64,000 bases of DNA, taken from contig CASDOW010000003.1 of assembly GCA_949282195.1 (NCBI GenBank), forward strand, positions 1-64,000, written 5' to 3'. Position numbers and translations under genes: made by a program. Positions 15,734-23,991 of the stretch are shown one piece after another. This stretch comes from an uncultured bacterium. Lineage in GTDB: Bacteria; Cyanobacteriota; Vampirovibrionia; Gastranaerophilales; Gastranaerophilaceae. The notes below the pieces were generated by a model. The model ran no database searches, was not told the origin of the DNA, and was given only the letters and a program-made list of their open reading frames with translations. How positions within the stretch are numbered: position 1 is the first letter of the stretch; each line of letters opens with the position of its first letter.

Positions 15734-16831
15734 TTCTTTATTTTGTTGAAATTTATCTACCGCCATGGTAATTAAATTAGCTGTTTGTGAGGCAATCTGA
15801 CCAGTTGCTAAGCCAAATATCAATGATTTTAATCCGCTTAAAAGTTTAACTGTACCATAGATTTGTGTTGCAAGGGTTGCAATTAGAGGAATTCCAAGAT
15901 TAATAATTATAGATTTTTTCTCTTTTTTATCATCTTCCATTACAACAGCGCCTGCAAGGGCTCCTGTTGACGCTAATATTGTAATTAAGTCTGTTGGAGC
16001 ATTACCGGCATTTATGTCTCTTAATTTCGGGATTAGCTCTTCGGCCGTTTTTAATTTGATTTCATTGAATTTACTTAATGCTTCTTGGGCTTCTTTTGTT
16101 ATGTTTGCATCTGGCTGAATTTTTTCAAAAGCTTTTTTTATGCAATCAAGATTGTTAATGCTTGTATCCGCAACTGTTTGATTGATTATTTTATCGAAAA
16201 ATCCTTTTTTGAAAAACAGATATTCGCTTATTCTTTCGCCTTCAACATGTAATTTTGAATTTATTTCTGAGTCTAATTTTCTAAATAGGGTGTCAAAATC
16301 TTCTAAGCCTGATAAATTTAGTGCATTTGGATATTTTTCAAGGAGTTCTTTATAAGCTTTATCATATTGTTGTGATAAAGATGATTTATATACCCATTTT
16401 TTGTATAAATTTGTCATTCTTTGACCTATGGAATCAATAAAACCTAACGGAGTTCCTACCGTTTTTTTAGAAACTCTGTCCCATAAATCATCTTTAATAT
16501 TAGTAAAGTTGCAGCTTAAGTTTGCAATTTTATCTTTAATTTTTAAATCTTTTAATTTGCCTTCTGGCATATGCAATTTTTGCAGGATATTAAAATTTTT
16601 GCCTTTTGGTATGGTATTTAATACTATCGCTGCGGTTGAGATTGCAACAAGCGCCAAAGACATTGCAACTTTATATTTTTTCTTTTCGTTTTTTTGCGGA
16701 TCATTATAATATAGTACTTTTTGATTTCCGTAAGCATAAGAAAGGTAATCTCTGTTTGATGAGAGATTAACATTGGAAAATTTATTAAAATTATTTTGCG
16801 GATTTATGCCAAAGTTGCCTTCAGTTATCAT
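15713..16831 (-). CDS. Unknown membrane protein
   Basis: A 372-residue protein of no family I recognise. The first 50 residues are Asn-rich (NPQNNFNKFSNVNLSSNRD). A hydrophobic segment follows (VAMSLALVAISTAAIVLNTI, about 55-75), then a long helical, charged region to about residue 275. At least two further hydrophobic segments follow (ITILASTGALAGAVVM; NLGIPLIATLATQIYG), and the tail is basic and Gln-rich. There is no cleavable signal. It starts 23 bases downstream of the secreted unknown gene at 16855-18018 and is probably co-transcribed with it. The last codons form part of the terminator shared with the ferredoxin gene. Confidence 0.65.
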   Translation of the reverse strand: MITEGNFGINPQNNFNKFSNVNLSSNRDYLSYAYGNQKVLYYNDPQKNEKKKYKVAMSLALVAISTAAIVLNTIPKGKNFNILQKLHMPEGKLKDLKIKDKIANLSCNFTNIKDDLWDRVSKKTVGTPLGFIDSIGQRMTNLYKKWVYKSSLSQQYDKAYKELLEKYPNALNLSGLEDFDTLFRKLDSEINSKLHVEGERISEYLFFKKGFFDKIINQTVADTSINNLDCIKKAFEKIQPDANITKEAQEALSKFNEIKLKTAEELIPKLRDINAGNAPTDLITILASTGALAGAVVMEDDKKEKKSIIINLGIPLIATLATQIYGTVKLLSGLKSLIFGLATGQIASQTANLITMAVDKFQQNKEQKNTQA

Positions 16832-16854
16832 ATTCCAATAAAAACAAAAACAAA

Positions 16855-18018
16855 TTATTTATTGCCTTTTTTTTGTTGTTTTTTTAATTCTTCTTTATTT
16901 TTTGCTAGTTTTTTTAAATCAATTTTTGCGTTATCAATTGAATATTTAGCAACCGGTCTTTTGGTTTTTCTGTCGTAAAATATTAGCCAGTGCTTTGCTT
17001 TTTTATCTTTAATATTAAAAGATAATTTTCCAACTACTCTTTCACCTGGTGCAATTGTTTTAAACCATAGTGACGTATCGCCAAATGGGCTTGGGAAAAA
17101 TACCTGTTCTGTGTTTGATGCCAAAGCAATATCAAATGTCGAAAAGGTGTAATCGGTATAATTATCAATACCAAGAGATATTGTAAGAGTATTTTCTTCT
17201 CCAAAAGGGTCTTTTTCAAGGGTGATAGAATTTATTCTGACTTTAAGACCGTCCAAGAAAAGTTCATCCTGTCTAAAGGCGTCAGGAGAAAATACAGGCA
17301 TATCTATACCTGTTTCAACTTTGATTTTAAGTTCATCACCGGGTTTTATCATAAAACCCTTTCCTTTTCTTATTATTGCAGCCGTAAGCCCGATTACACC
17401 TCCAACAGCTGCACCACCTGCTATTGTATAACCGTTTGAAGCAATTGCTGCACCCAAGCCAAGTGTATTTAGAGCAAAGAAACCGCCGGCAACTCCGCCT
17501 AAAAGTGTGTATCCTGCATGGGTTGCAATGGTTTTAGCTGCACCTTTAACAAGATTGTCTTTGGTCGTTAGAGAAGCTTGAATTGGAATTTCTCTGCCGT
17601 CAGGGGTAACCATGTAATCAAAATCTATATTTACATATCCGTCACGCCCCATGTTTTTAGGGTTTTCAATAAATTTTACTATGCCATGGGCGATTGTACC
17701 TGAAGGAATTATAACCCCTTTGTCGCCTTCAACATCAGATGTAACTTCTGCAAAAAATTCATCACCTTCAAGGGTGTAGCCCGAGCTTAAAACCTGTGAT
17801 ACGGTTAATTTAATAACATCATGTCCGTCAAGTTTATCGATTTCGCCTGTGAACATTTTTTTATCAAGTTCTTTTTGGGCATTTTCATCTTTTTGAATAT
17901 GCCCTGAAATTGGCGCGCAAAATGCTGTTTGCATATTTATAAACGCAAACAATAAAATCAGGCATACGATTTTTTTAACAAAATTCCCCATGGTAACATT
18001 AAATATTATAATACGCAT
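16855..18018 (-). CDS. Unknown exported protein with a glycine-zipper segment
   Basis: A 387-residue protein. A signal peptide is visible (VKKIVCLILLFAFINMQTAFCA), so it is exported; a second ATG at residue 10 (17991) is an equally good start and neither has a clear ribosome-binding site. Residues about 40-150 look like a beta-rich domain (GTIAHGIVKF, DGYVNIDFDYMVTPDGREIP). A Gly/Ala-rich hydrophobic stretch follows (about 165-215: GGVAGGFFALNTLGLGAAIA, GGAAVGGVIGLTAAII), resembling glycine-zipper membrane segments. A second beta-rich domain of the DUF4352 or Ig-like type may follow (LDGLKVRINSITLEKD, LSLGIDNYTDY, APGERVVGKLSF). I assign no function. Confidence 0.7.
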   Translation of the reverse strand: MRIIIFNVTMGNFVKKIVCLILLFAFINMQTAFCAPISGHIQKDENAQKELDKKMFTGEIDKLDGHDVIKLTVSQVLSSGYTLEGDEFFAEVTSDVEGDKGVIIPSGTIAHGIVKFIENPKNMGRDGYVNIDFDYMVTPDGREIPIQASLTTKDNLVKGAAKTIATHAGYTLLGGVAGGFFALNTLGLGAAIASNGYTIAGGAAVGGVIGLTAAIIRKGKGFMIKPGDELKIKVETGIDMPVFSPDAFRQDELFLDGLKVRINSITLEKDPFGEENTLTISLGIDNYTDYTFSTFDIALASNTEQVFFPSPFGDTSLWFKTIAPGERVVGKLSFNIKDKKAKHWLIFYDRKTKRPVAKYSIDNAKIDLKKLAKNKEELKKQQKKGNK

Positions 18019-18095
18019 TTTTTATAAATAAAATTATTTTCATAATTTTTCATATTTTTAATTTATAATTTTATTAACAAAAGGAGAAATGAAGC

Positions 18096-18404
18096 ATGGA
18101 AAATTGTATTTTTTGCAAAATTTTGAACAAGGAAATTCCTTCAAAATTTATTTATGAAGACGAAAATTGCTTTGCAATAAACGACATTAACCCAAAAGCT
18201 AAAAAACATATTTTGGTTATTCCAAAAGCACATGTTGAATCCTTGGCGCAAGTTGAAGACATGGAGCTTGTTAAAAAAATGTTCGAAGCAATTAAAAAAA
18301 TTAATAAACAGGAAGGTATTGTTGATTTTAAAACATTGATAAATACAGGTAAATCAGCGGGTCAAGAAGTAATGCATCTTCACATCCATATTTTAGCCGA
18401 TTAA
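18096..18404 (+). CDS. HIT-family nucleotide-binding protein
   Basis: A 102-residue histidine-triad protein, the short bacterial type. It starts with the zinc-associated CIFCKI and ends with the triad HLHIHIL, which provides the catalytic histidines for hydrolysing or transferring nucleoside monophosphates (HinT-like purine phosphoramidase activity). NDINPKAKKHILVIPKAH is the usual substrate-side segment. AAGGAG precedes the ATG. The next gene begins one base after its stop, so the two are coupled. The natural substrate of such proteins is generally uncertain. Confidence 0.92.
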   Translation: MENCIFCKILNKEIPSKFIYEDENCFAINDINPKAKKHILVIPKAHVESLAQVEDMELVKKMFEAIKKINKQEGIVDFKTLINTGKSAGQEVMHLHIHILAD

Positions 18405-18405
18405 T

Positions 18406-18948
18406 ATGATAAATACACTTGATAAAACAACATTAAGAAAAAAAGCGCTCGAAAAACGCATGAACGCCGAGTTTATAGGCGATAACTCAAGATGTTCTAA
18501 AAGAATTTTGTCAAAAATTCTGAGTTCGTCTGACTTTGTCTTGGCAAAAAATGTTGCGCTATATTTTCCTATAAAAAACGAGATAGATATTACTCCTCTA
18601 TTGAAAATTAAAGAAAAAAATTTTTACTTACCAAGGTGTAATAATAATGACCTTGAGTTTGCCAAATTTATTTCATATGATTGTTTAAAGCTTTCAAAAT
18701 GGAATATTTTAGAGCCTTTAGGCGAAAAAATAAACCCAGAAATATTGGATGTTATATATATTCCTGCCCTAATGGCTAATATAGAAGGATATAGGATAGG
18801 TTACGGCAAGGGCTTTTATGACAGATTCTTTAATAAATATAAGCTAAAGGCAAAAAAAGTTATCGTAATAAGTGATAGATTTATATCTGAAATCGGGTTT
18901 CAAGAGTCTAATGATGTTAAATGTGATTATTTAATTTCAGATAATTAG
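18406..18948 (+). CDS. 5-formyltetrahydrofolate cyclo-ligase family protein
   Basis: A 180-residue protein of the 5-FTHF cyclo-ligase family (YgfA/Fau), which converts 5-formyl-THF to 5,10-methenyl-THF with ATP. Signatures are KTTLRKKALEKR at the start, NVALYFPIKNEIDITPLL, the PALMANIEGYRIGYGKGFYD loop with the conserved GxGxGxYD pattern, and KCDYLISDN at the end. Length is normal. It follows the HIT gene with a one-base gap. Folate work fits with the ThyX in this window, but no direct link is shown. Confidence 0.9.
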   Translation: MINTLDKTTLRKKALEKRMNAEFIGDNSRCSKRILSKILSSSDFVLAKNVALYFPIKNEIDITPLLKIKEKNFYLPRCNNNDLEFAKFISYDCLKLSKWNILEPLGEKINPEILDVIYIPALMANIEGYRIGYGKGFYDRFFNKYKLKAKKVIVISDRFISEIGFQESNDVKCDYLISDN

Positions 18949-18967
18949 GTTTAATATACTAAATTAT

Positions 18968-18996
18968 TTGCTTTAATTTGAAAAATCTTTTAAAAT
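18968..18996 (+). promoter_or_regulatory. Promoter of the PilZ gene, apparently giving a leaderless message
   Basis: TTGCTT, 17 bases, then TAAAAT at 18991-18996. Six bases separate the -10 box from the ATG at 19003, so the predicted start of transcription falls on the A of the start codon. There is no ribosome-binding site in between. Confidence 0.6.
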
Positions 18997-19002
18997 CGTT
19001 TT

Positions 19003-19596
19003 ATGAATGAAATAAGAGTAGCGCAAAAATTACAAATTAAACTTAAAGACGACTCTTTTATCCATGGCAAAGTTTTGGATTATACTTTTGACCGCATAAT
19101 GATTAAGATAGATATGCCTGATATCCTCCTTGCAAAAAGGCTTAAGGAATTGGACGATATTTATTTAATTATTTCAACTCACCTTGGTGTTAAATATATG
19201 CATTCTTCAATTATTACTGAATTAAATAAGAATAATTGTATTATAGTTGAAGCTAATCAGTTTGTTGCAGTTGAGCAAAAAAGAGAGTTTGTAAGGGTTA
19301 TAAGCAATCTTTGTTTTGATATTTTAATTGAAAATAAGACTGTTCCTTGTGTTGCAATAGATATTTCAGCAGGCGGAATTGCTTTCAGTGCAAATGATTA
19401 TAAGTTTAAAAAAAATGAAAAAATAAAAATTATATTTCATGAAAAAGATTTAGGTAAAAATATATCTTGTGATGCTATAATTATTAAAGTACAGCAAGAT
19501 AGAATTGTTGCTCAATATGATAATTTAAGCCCCTATGATGAGGATAAAATCACAGGTTACGTATTTAAATTAATAACATATAAAGATGAAAAATAA
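19003..19596 (+). CDS. PilZ-domain protein (probable cyclic di-GMP receptor)
   Basis: A 197-residue cytoplasmic protein. The N-terminal ~90 residues form a beta domain like the YcgR N-terminus (QKLQIKLKDDSFIHGKVLDY). The PilZ domain follows with both ligand motifs: RxxxR in KREFVRV and DxSxxG in AIDISAGGI. These residues bind c-di-GMP in characterised members, so ligand binding is likely. YcgR-like proteins control flagella or pili; with prepilins in this window and no flagellar genes, pili or secretion are more likely targets. The gene is coupled to the TPR gene that follows. A leaderless promoter sits directly before the ATG. Confidence 0.88.
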   Translation: MNEIRVAQKLQIKLKDDSFIHGKVLDYTFDRIMIKIDMPDILLAKRLKELDDIYLIISTHLGVKYMHSSIITELNKNNCIIVEANQFVAVEQKREFVRVISNLCFDILIENKTVPCVAIDISAGGIAFSANDYKFKKNEKIKIIFHEKDLGKNISCDAIIIKVQQDRIVAQYDNLSPYDEDKITGYVFKLITYKDEK

Positions 19597-19609
19597 ATCG
19601 GGAGTTATT

Positions 19610-21202
19610 TTGGAAGACATTAAAAAAATTGATAAAAAATTAAGTAAATTGACTAAAAAAGGTGATATTCAGCATGCAATCGAATACTGTCAGAGTTTAT
19701 TAATGAATGAGCCCACCGATACTAATTTACATATAAGATTAGGAGATTTATATCTTGATTGGCATTTAGATATCTACCAAGCAAAACAATATATTGATGA
19801 AGCTATAACCGAATATCAAAAAGCTGCTGAAGTTATGATAGATAATGGTCTTATTTATTATAAAATCGGTTTAGCGTTGTTTCATAAAGGTGAATTGGAT
19901 AAAGCGATTAATTATTTTAATATTGCTATCGATAAAAACGCCCCTAAAGCGCAATGTTATTACATGATTTCAAATTGTTTAAAAAAGAAAGACAGATTTC
20001 AAGATGCCTTAGAATATGTTAATTTAGCTTTAAAACATACTTTTTTGAATTCATCAAGAATACATTATTCAAAGTTTAGGCTTTTAAATTCTTTATATTT
20101 TATTGATAAAAGAAAAAAAATGTCTGCAATTGGCGAGTTGATTTTATCTTATTTAACTTTGCCTTTTGATAAAGAAGCAATTAAAACTCTTAAAAATAAG
20201 GCAAAGTGGCTGAAAATTATTCCTGTACTTTTAAAAGCCGACGGTTATATGGCAACGGGCGATATTGAAAAAGCTTTTCAATGTTACAGTGAAGCAATAG
20301 ATAAAATGCCCGGGTTTTCCGTATTATATACATTATTGGGTGATGCATACAGAAAGGCAGGAAAACTGGAAGAATCAATCGTTGAATATAAAATGTCATT
20401 ATGGATTGATTCTCTAAATTACAGTGCCTATTCCGGAATTGTTCAAGCATATGAGGAATTAGGAGATTATGATAATGCAATAATGTATTATAAAAAATAT
20501 ATTAAAATTCATCCTAATAATGCTGTATTGCACTCTAATATTGCTAATTTGTATTTTATGAAAGGTGAGGCACAAAAGGCAATTTCTCACTATCAAGCAG
20601 CAATTACAATTAATCCTAAACCTGATTGGACAAGCATTGTTGCTCAAACATTAGGTTATATTCAGCAAAATGTGCTTAAAAATACTGATTCTGCAATTGG
20701 AAATTATCATTTAGCTAATGTATTATCGCCAAAAGAAATTGATGTTTATATTTCTCTTGGAAGTGCGTTTTATGATAACGAAGATTATAAAAACGCTTTA
20801 ATTGTATATCGAAGAGCGCTTGAGCTTGACCCTAAAAATTCAAAAATACATTGCAACTTAGGATATTTATACTGGGGCATGGGTGATATTGATGAAGCTA
20901 TTAAAGAATATCAACTCTCAATTAAGTTTGATCCGACCTATGATATTGCACACAACAACCTTGGAGTTATATATCTTGATGATTTAGTTCAAATTCAAAA
21001 CGCAATTGATTGTTTTGATAGAGCGGTTGATTGTAATCCTAACTATGCACTGGCATATTATAATCTTGGAAGATGTTATGCTCTAAAAGGCGAAAATGTT
21101 GAAGCGGCAAAATATTTCCAACAGGCAATGGACGTAAATAATATTACAAATGAAATTGATCCATCTGATATTCAAGAAAGATTAAATAACCTATTTAACT
21201 AA
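19610..21202 (+). CDS. Large TPR protein coupled to the PilZ gene
   Basis: About 530 residues, nearly all TPR: roughly 11-12 hairpins, for example YYKIGLALFHKGELDKAINY, YTLLGDAYRKAGKLEESIVE and AHNNLGVIYLDDLVQIQNAI. The frame is open back to ATG 19586, which would overlap the PilZ gene by 11 bases. I prefer TTG at 19610 because GGGAG at 19600-19604 is correctly spaced for it and poorly for the ATG. No signal or membrane segment is seen. It is probably a cytoplasmic scaffold working with the PilZ receptor, for example in pilus or secretion control. This is inferred from gene order only. Confidence 0.82.
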   Translation: MEDIKKIDKKLSKLTKKGDIQHAIEYCQSLLMNEPTDTNLHIRLGDLYLDWHLDIYQAKQYIDEAITEYQKAAEVMIDNGLIYYKIGLALFHKGELDKAINYFNIAIDKNAPKAQCYYMISNCLKKKDRFQDALEYVNLALKHTFLNSSRIHYSKFRLLNSLYFIDKRKKMSAIGELILSYLTLPFDKEAIKTLKNKAKWLKIIPVLLKADGYMATGDIEKAFQCYSEAIDKMPGFSVLYTLLGDAYRKAGKLEESIVEYKMSLWIDSLNYSAYSGIVQAYEELGDYDNAIMYYKKYIKIHPNNAVLHSNIANLYFMKGEAQKAISHYQAAITINPKPDWTSIVAQTLGYIQQNVLKNTDSAIGNYHLANVLSPKEIDVYISLGSAFYDNEDYKNALIVYRRALELDPKNSKIHCNLGYLYWGMGDIDEAIKEYQLSIKFDPTYDIAHNNLGVIYLDDLVQIQNAIDCFDRAVDCNPNYALAYYNLGRCYALKGENVEAAKYFQQAMDVNNITNEIDPSDIQERLNNLFN

Positions 21203-21239
21203 TTAATATAAAATAAAGATTGTAGTAGGATTATTTAAA

Positions 21240-22205
21240 ATGAGTACTTGGGTATATATTTTAAAAAGATTGCTTGGTGCAATTCCAATATTATTTATAG
21301 TGTCTTTAATCAGTTTTTTCTTGATTAGATTATCACCTGTTGACCCTTTAGCACAGCTGAAATTAAATCCTGCAATCAGCGCTGAAACAATCGAAAAAGA
21401 AACTAAAAGATTGGGGCTTGATAAACCTGTAATTGTCCAATATGGACTATGGGCAAAAAATTTTATAAGCGGAAATTTGGGTTATTGCATAGATAACACA
21501 AAGGTTTCAACTAAGATAAAAGGCAGAATATTAAATACTCTTTTATTATCGAGCGTTGTAATATTGTCAAGTTGGCTTATTGCTATTCCTCTTGGGGTTT
21601 TAGGGGCGGTTTATTACAATTCTTTGTTTGATAAAATGCTGACCGTTTTATCAAGCGTCGGTATGGCAATTCCTTCTTTTTTCTTTGCAATCTTACTGTT
21701 ACTATTTGCGCAGCATACAGGCTGGTTTCCGATTGGCGGGCTTACAAGCGTTGATTTTTCATCTATGAATTTTATCAATAAAATACTTGATATATTGTGG
21801 CATTTATTTTTACCTGCTTTTGTTTTAACTACAATTTCTCTTTCATCATTAACCAGACAAATGCGAGCTAATTTATTAGATGTATTAAATTCTGAATATG
21901 TTAAATTTGCATATGCAAAAGGTTTGCCAAAAGCCAAAGTTATAATTAAGCATGCTTTTAGAAATGCAATAAACCCAATTATTACCCTATTGGGTTTTGA
22001 ATTTGCAGGTTTATTATCAGGAGCTGCCTTAACTGAATATGTATTTCAATATCCGGGCTTGGGAAAATTAATCTTAGAAGCGGTTATGCAATCAGATATT
22101 AATTTAGTTATGGCAAGCTTAATGTTTGGCTCTATTATGTTAATTGTCGGTAATATTCTGGCTGATATTTTATTAAAATTAACAGACCCGAGAGTGAGGG
22201 TTTAG
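21240..22205 (+). CDS. ABC transporter permease, DppB/OppB type
   Basis: A 321-residue inner-membrane protein with six hydrophobic segments, starting with WVYILKRLLGAIPILFIVSL. The permease signature EAA loop is EYVKFAYAKGLPKAKVIIKH (about residues 219-238), and ALTEYVFQYPGLGKL is typical of DppB/OppB. These proteins form half the channel of dipeptide, oligopeptide or nickel importers. The partner permease follows after two bases. No ATPase or solute-binding protein gene is next to the pair, which is unusual for this family. Confidence 0.9.
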   Translation: MSTWVYILKRLLGAIPILFIVSLISFFLIRLSPVDPLAQLKLNPAISAETIEKETKRLGLDKPVIVQYGLWAKNFISGNLGYCIDNTKVSTKIKGRILNTLLLSSVVILSSWLIAIPLGVLGAVYYNSLFDKMLTVLSSVGMAIPSFFFAILLLLFAQHTGWFPIGGLTSVDFSSMNFINKILDILWHLFLPAFVLTTISLSSLTRQMRANLLDVLNSEYVKFAYAKGLPKAKVIIKHAFRNAINPIITLLGFEFAGLLSGAALTEYVFQYPGLGKLILEAVMQSDINLVMASLMFGSIMLIVGNILADILLKLTDPRVRV

Positions 22206-22207
22206 GA

Positions 22208-23272
22208 ATGAAATTAAGTGACTTTTTTATTAAAATCAAAAAAGATAAAATTCCGTTTATCGCTCTGATTGTGCTTTTGTTAATGTATTTTTTAATTTTG
22301 TTTGCGGATTTTTTTGCAATTTATCCTTCAACCTATGCAAATAGAAAACTGGCATATCAGCCGCCAAGCAATATCTATGCAATAGATAAAGATAATAAAA
22401 TAGTCAAACACCCCTATACATACAATTACACGAAAACATTCAATAAAGATTATTTAACAATTGAATATAAACAAAATAGAGATAAAAAATATCCGATAAG
22501 CCTTTTTGGCAAAGGATATGAATATAAATTATTCGGAATTTTTAAAACAAATATCCATTTAATTTCTAAACCTGATGACTGTAATTTATTTTTATTAGGT
22601 ACGGATATAAATGGCCATGATGTATATTCAAGACTCTTTTTCGGGGGAAGAATATCTCTTACAATCGGATTTTTGGCGTTATTGATTTCTTTTCCGATTG
22701 GTGCAATTTATGGCGGAATTTCTGGATATCTTGGAGGCAAAATTGATAAGGTTTTAATGCGTTGTGCTGAGGCTATTATGTCTATACCGAGTTTTTATTT
22801 GCTTATAATTCTTGCGTCAATTTTGCCTTCAAATATGACTTCTATTCAAAGATTTACTTTAATTACGGCGATTTTAGCTTTAATCGGTTGGGCAGGTTTT
22901 TCAAGGGTAATCAGGGGCATGGTTTTATCTCTTAAAAATCAAGAATATATAAAATCAATTGAGACAATTGGAGCCTCAAGAAAAAGAATAATTTTAAAAC
23001 ATATTCTTCCTCAAACATCAAGCTATGTTATTATTGCAATAACTTTATCAGTTCCTTCTTATATTTTGGCGGAATCAGGTTTGAGCTTTTTGGGGCTTGG
23101 CATACAATTGCCGGACGCAAGCTGGGGCAATATGCTTCGAGAAGCACAAGAATTCGCAAATATAATATATCGCCCTTGGCTTTTGACTCCTGGTTTTTTA
23201 ATTTTTATTGCAGTTTTGTCTTTTAATGTCTTGGGCGATAAAATAAGAGATATACTTGATCCAAAAGCTTAG
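22208..23272 (+). CDS. ABC transporter permease, DppC/OppC type
   Basis: A 354-residue inner-membrane protein. The N-terminal membrane segment is followed by a longer than usual extracytoplasmic loop (about 40-125), then GTDINGHDVYSRLFFGGRIS, the DppC hallmark just before segment 2. The EAA loop is EYIKSIETIGASRKRIILKH, and the tail LGDKIRDILDPK is characteristic. It would pair with the DppB-like protein encoded two bases upstream. Substrate is probably a peptide or similar small molecule. ATPase subunits must come from another locus. Confidence 0.9.
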   Translation: MKLSDFFIKIKKDKIPFIALIVLLLMYFLILFADFFAIYPSTYANRKLAYQPPSNIYAIDKDNKIVKHPYTYNYTKTFNKDYLTIEYKQNRDKKYPISLFGKGYEYKLFGIFKTNIHLISKPDDCNLFLLGTDINGHDVYSRLFFGGRISLTIGFLALLISFPIGAIYGGISGYLGGKIDKVLMRCAEAIMSIPSFYLLIILASILPSNMTSIQRFTLITAILALIGWAGFSRVIRGMVLSLKNQEYIKSIETIGASRKRIILKHILPQTSSYVIIAITLSVPSYILAESGLSFLGLGIQLPDASWGNMLREAQEFANIIYRPWLLTPGFLIFIAVLSFNVLGDKIRDILDPKA

Positions 23273-23292
23273 TTTATATAGGAAAAATTAAA

Positions 23293-23991
23293 GTGGAAGT
23301 AACAAACGTTGATCCAAATATTATAATACTGTTTAGAATAATTTTAGCTACATTATTGGCTTTTATTCCCGGAATCGAAAGAGAACTTACGGGAAAATTT
23401 GCAGGACTTAGAACGCACATTTTAGTTTCTCTTGGGGCTTGTGTTTTTACCATTTTATCTATTTACGGTTTTAAAATGCATATAGCTGTTGGCGTGGTAG
23501 GTACAAATGATCCGGCTCGTATTGCTGCACAAGTTATAACAGGTATTGGTTTTATCGGTGCAGGTACGGTTATGCGCCATGGCACAAGTGTATCAGGTAT
23601 TACTACTGCTGCAACTTTATGGATTTGTGCCGCTATTGGAATGTCATGTGGTTGTGGTGAATATATGACCGCGATTTTAGCTTCATTGGTGACTTTAGTT
23701 GTATTGATTTTAATAAGAAGATTGGAGAAAAATTTTCTTTCTAAAAGAAAAATATTTTATACGCTTTTTGAAGTAACAATCTGTGCTTCTTTGGATGAAT
23801 GTGAAAAAATTCAAGAAATATTTGAATGTAATTTTCATAAAATATTTAAATTTAATAAAAAGTTGATAAATTCTAATGAACTTCGCTTTAATGGGGTCAT
23901 TTCAACAAAAAAATCTATTAAAGATATAAATGATTTATTCAGACAGGTTAATAATATAGATTCTATTGAAATTAGAGAATATTATGAATAA
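23293..23991 (+). CDS. MgtC/SapB-family membrane protein
   Basis: A 232-residue protein with an N-terminal MgtC domain: GIERELTGKFAGLRTHILVS with conserved acidic and arginine residues, then GIGFIGAGTVMRHGTSVSGI and TAATLWICAAIGM, in about four or five membrane segments. The C-terminal ~85 residues resemble the soluble ACT-like domain of longer MgtC proteins. Family members affect magnesium homeostasis and ATP synthase, though the mechanism is not settled. The start is GTG. There is no magnesium riboswitch in the 20-base gap upstream. Confidence 0.88.
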   Translation: MEVTNVDPNIIILFRIILATLLAFIPGIERELTGKFAGLRTHILVSLGACVFTILSIYGFKMHIAVGVVGTNDPARIAAQVITGIGFIGAGTVMRHGTSVSGITTAATLWICAAIGMSCGCGEYMTAILASLVTLVVLILIRRLEKNFLSKRKIFYTLFEVTICASLDECEKIQEIFECNFHKIFKFNKKLINSNELRFNGVISTKKSIKDINDLFRQVNNIDSIEIREYYE

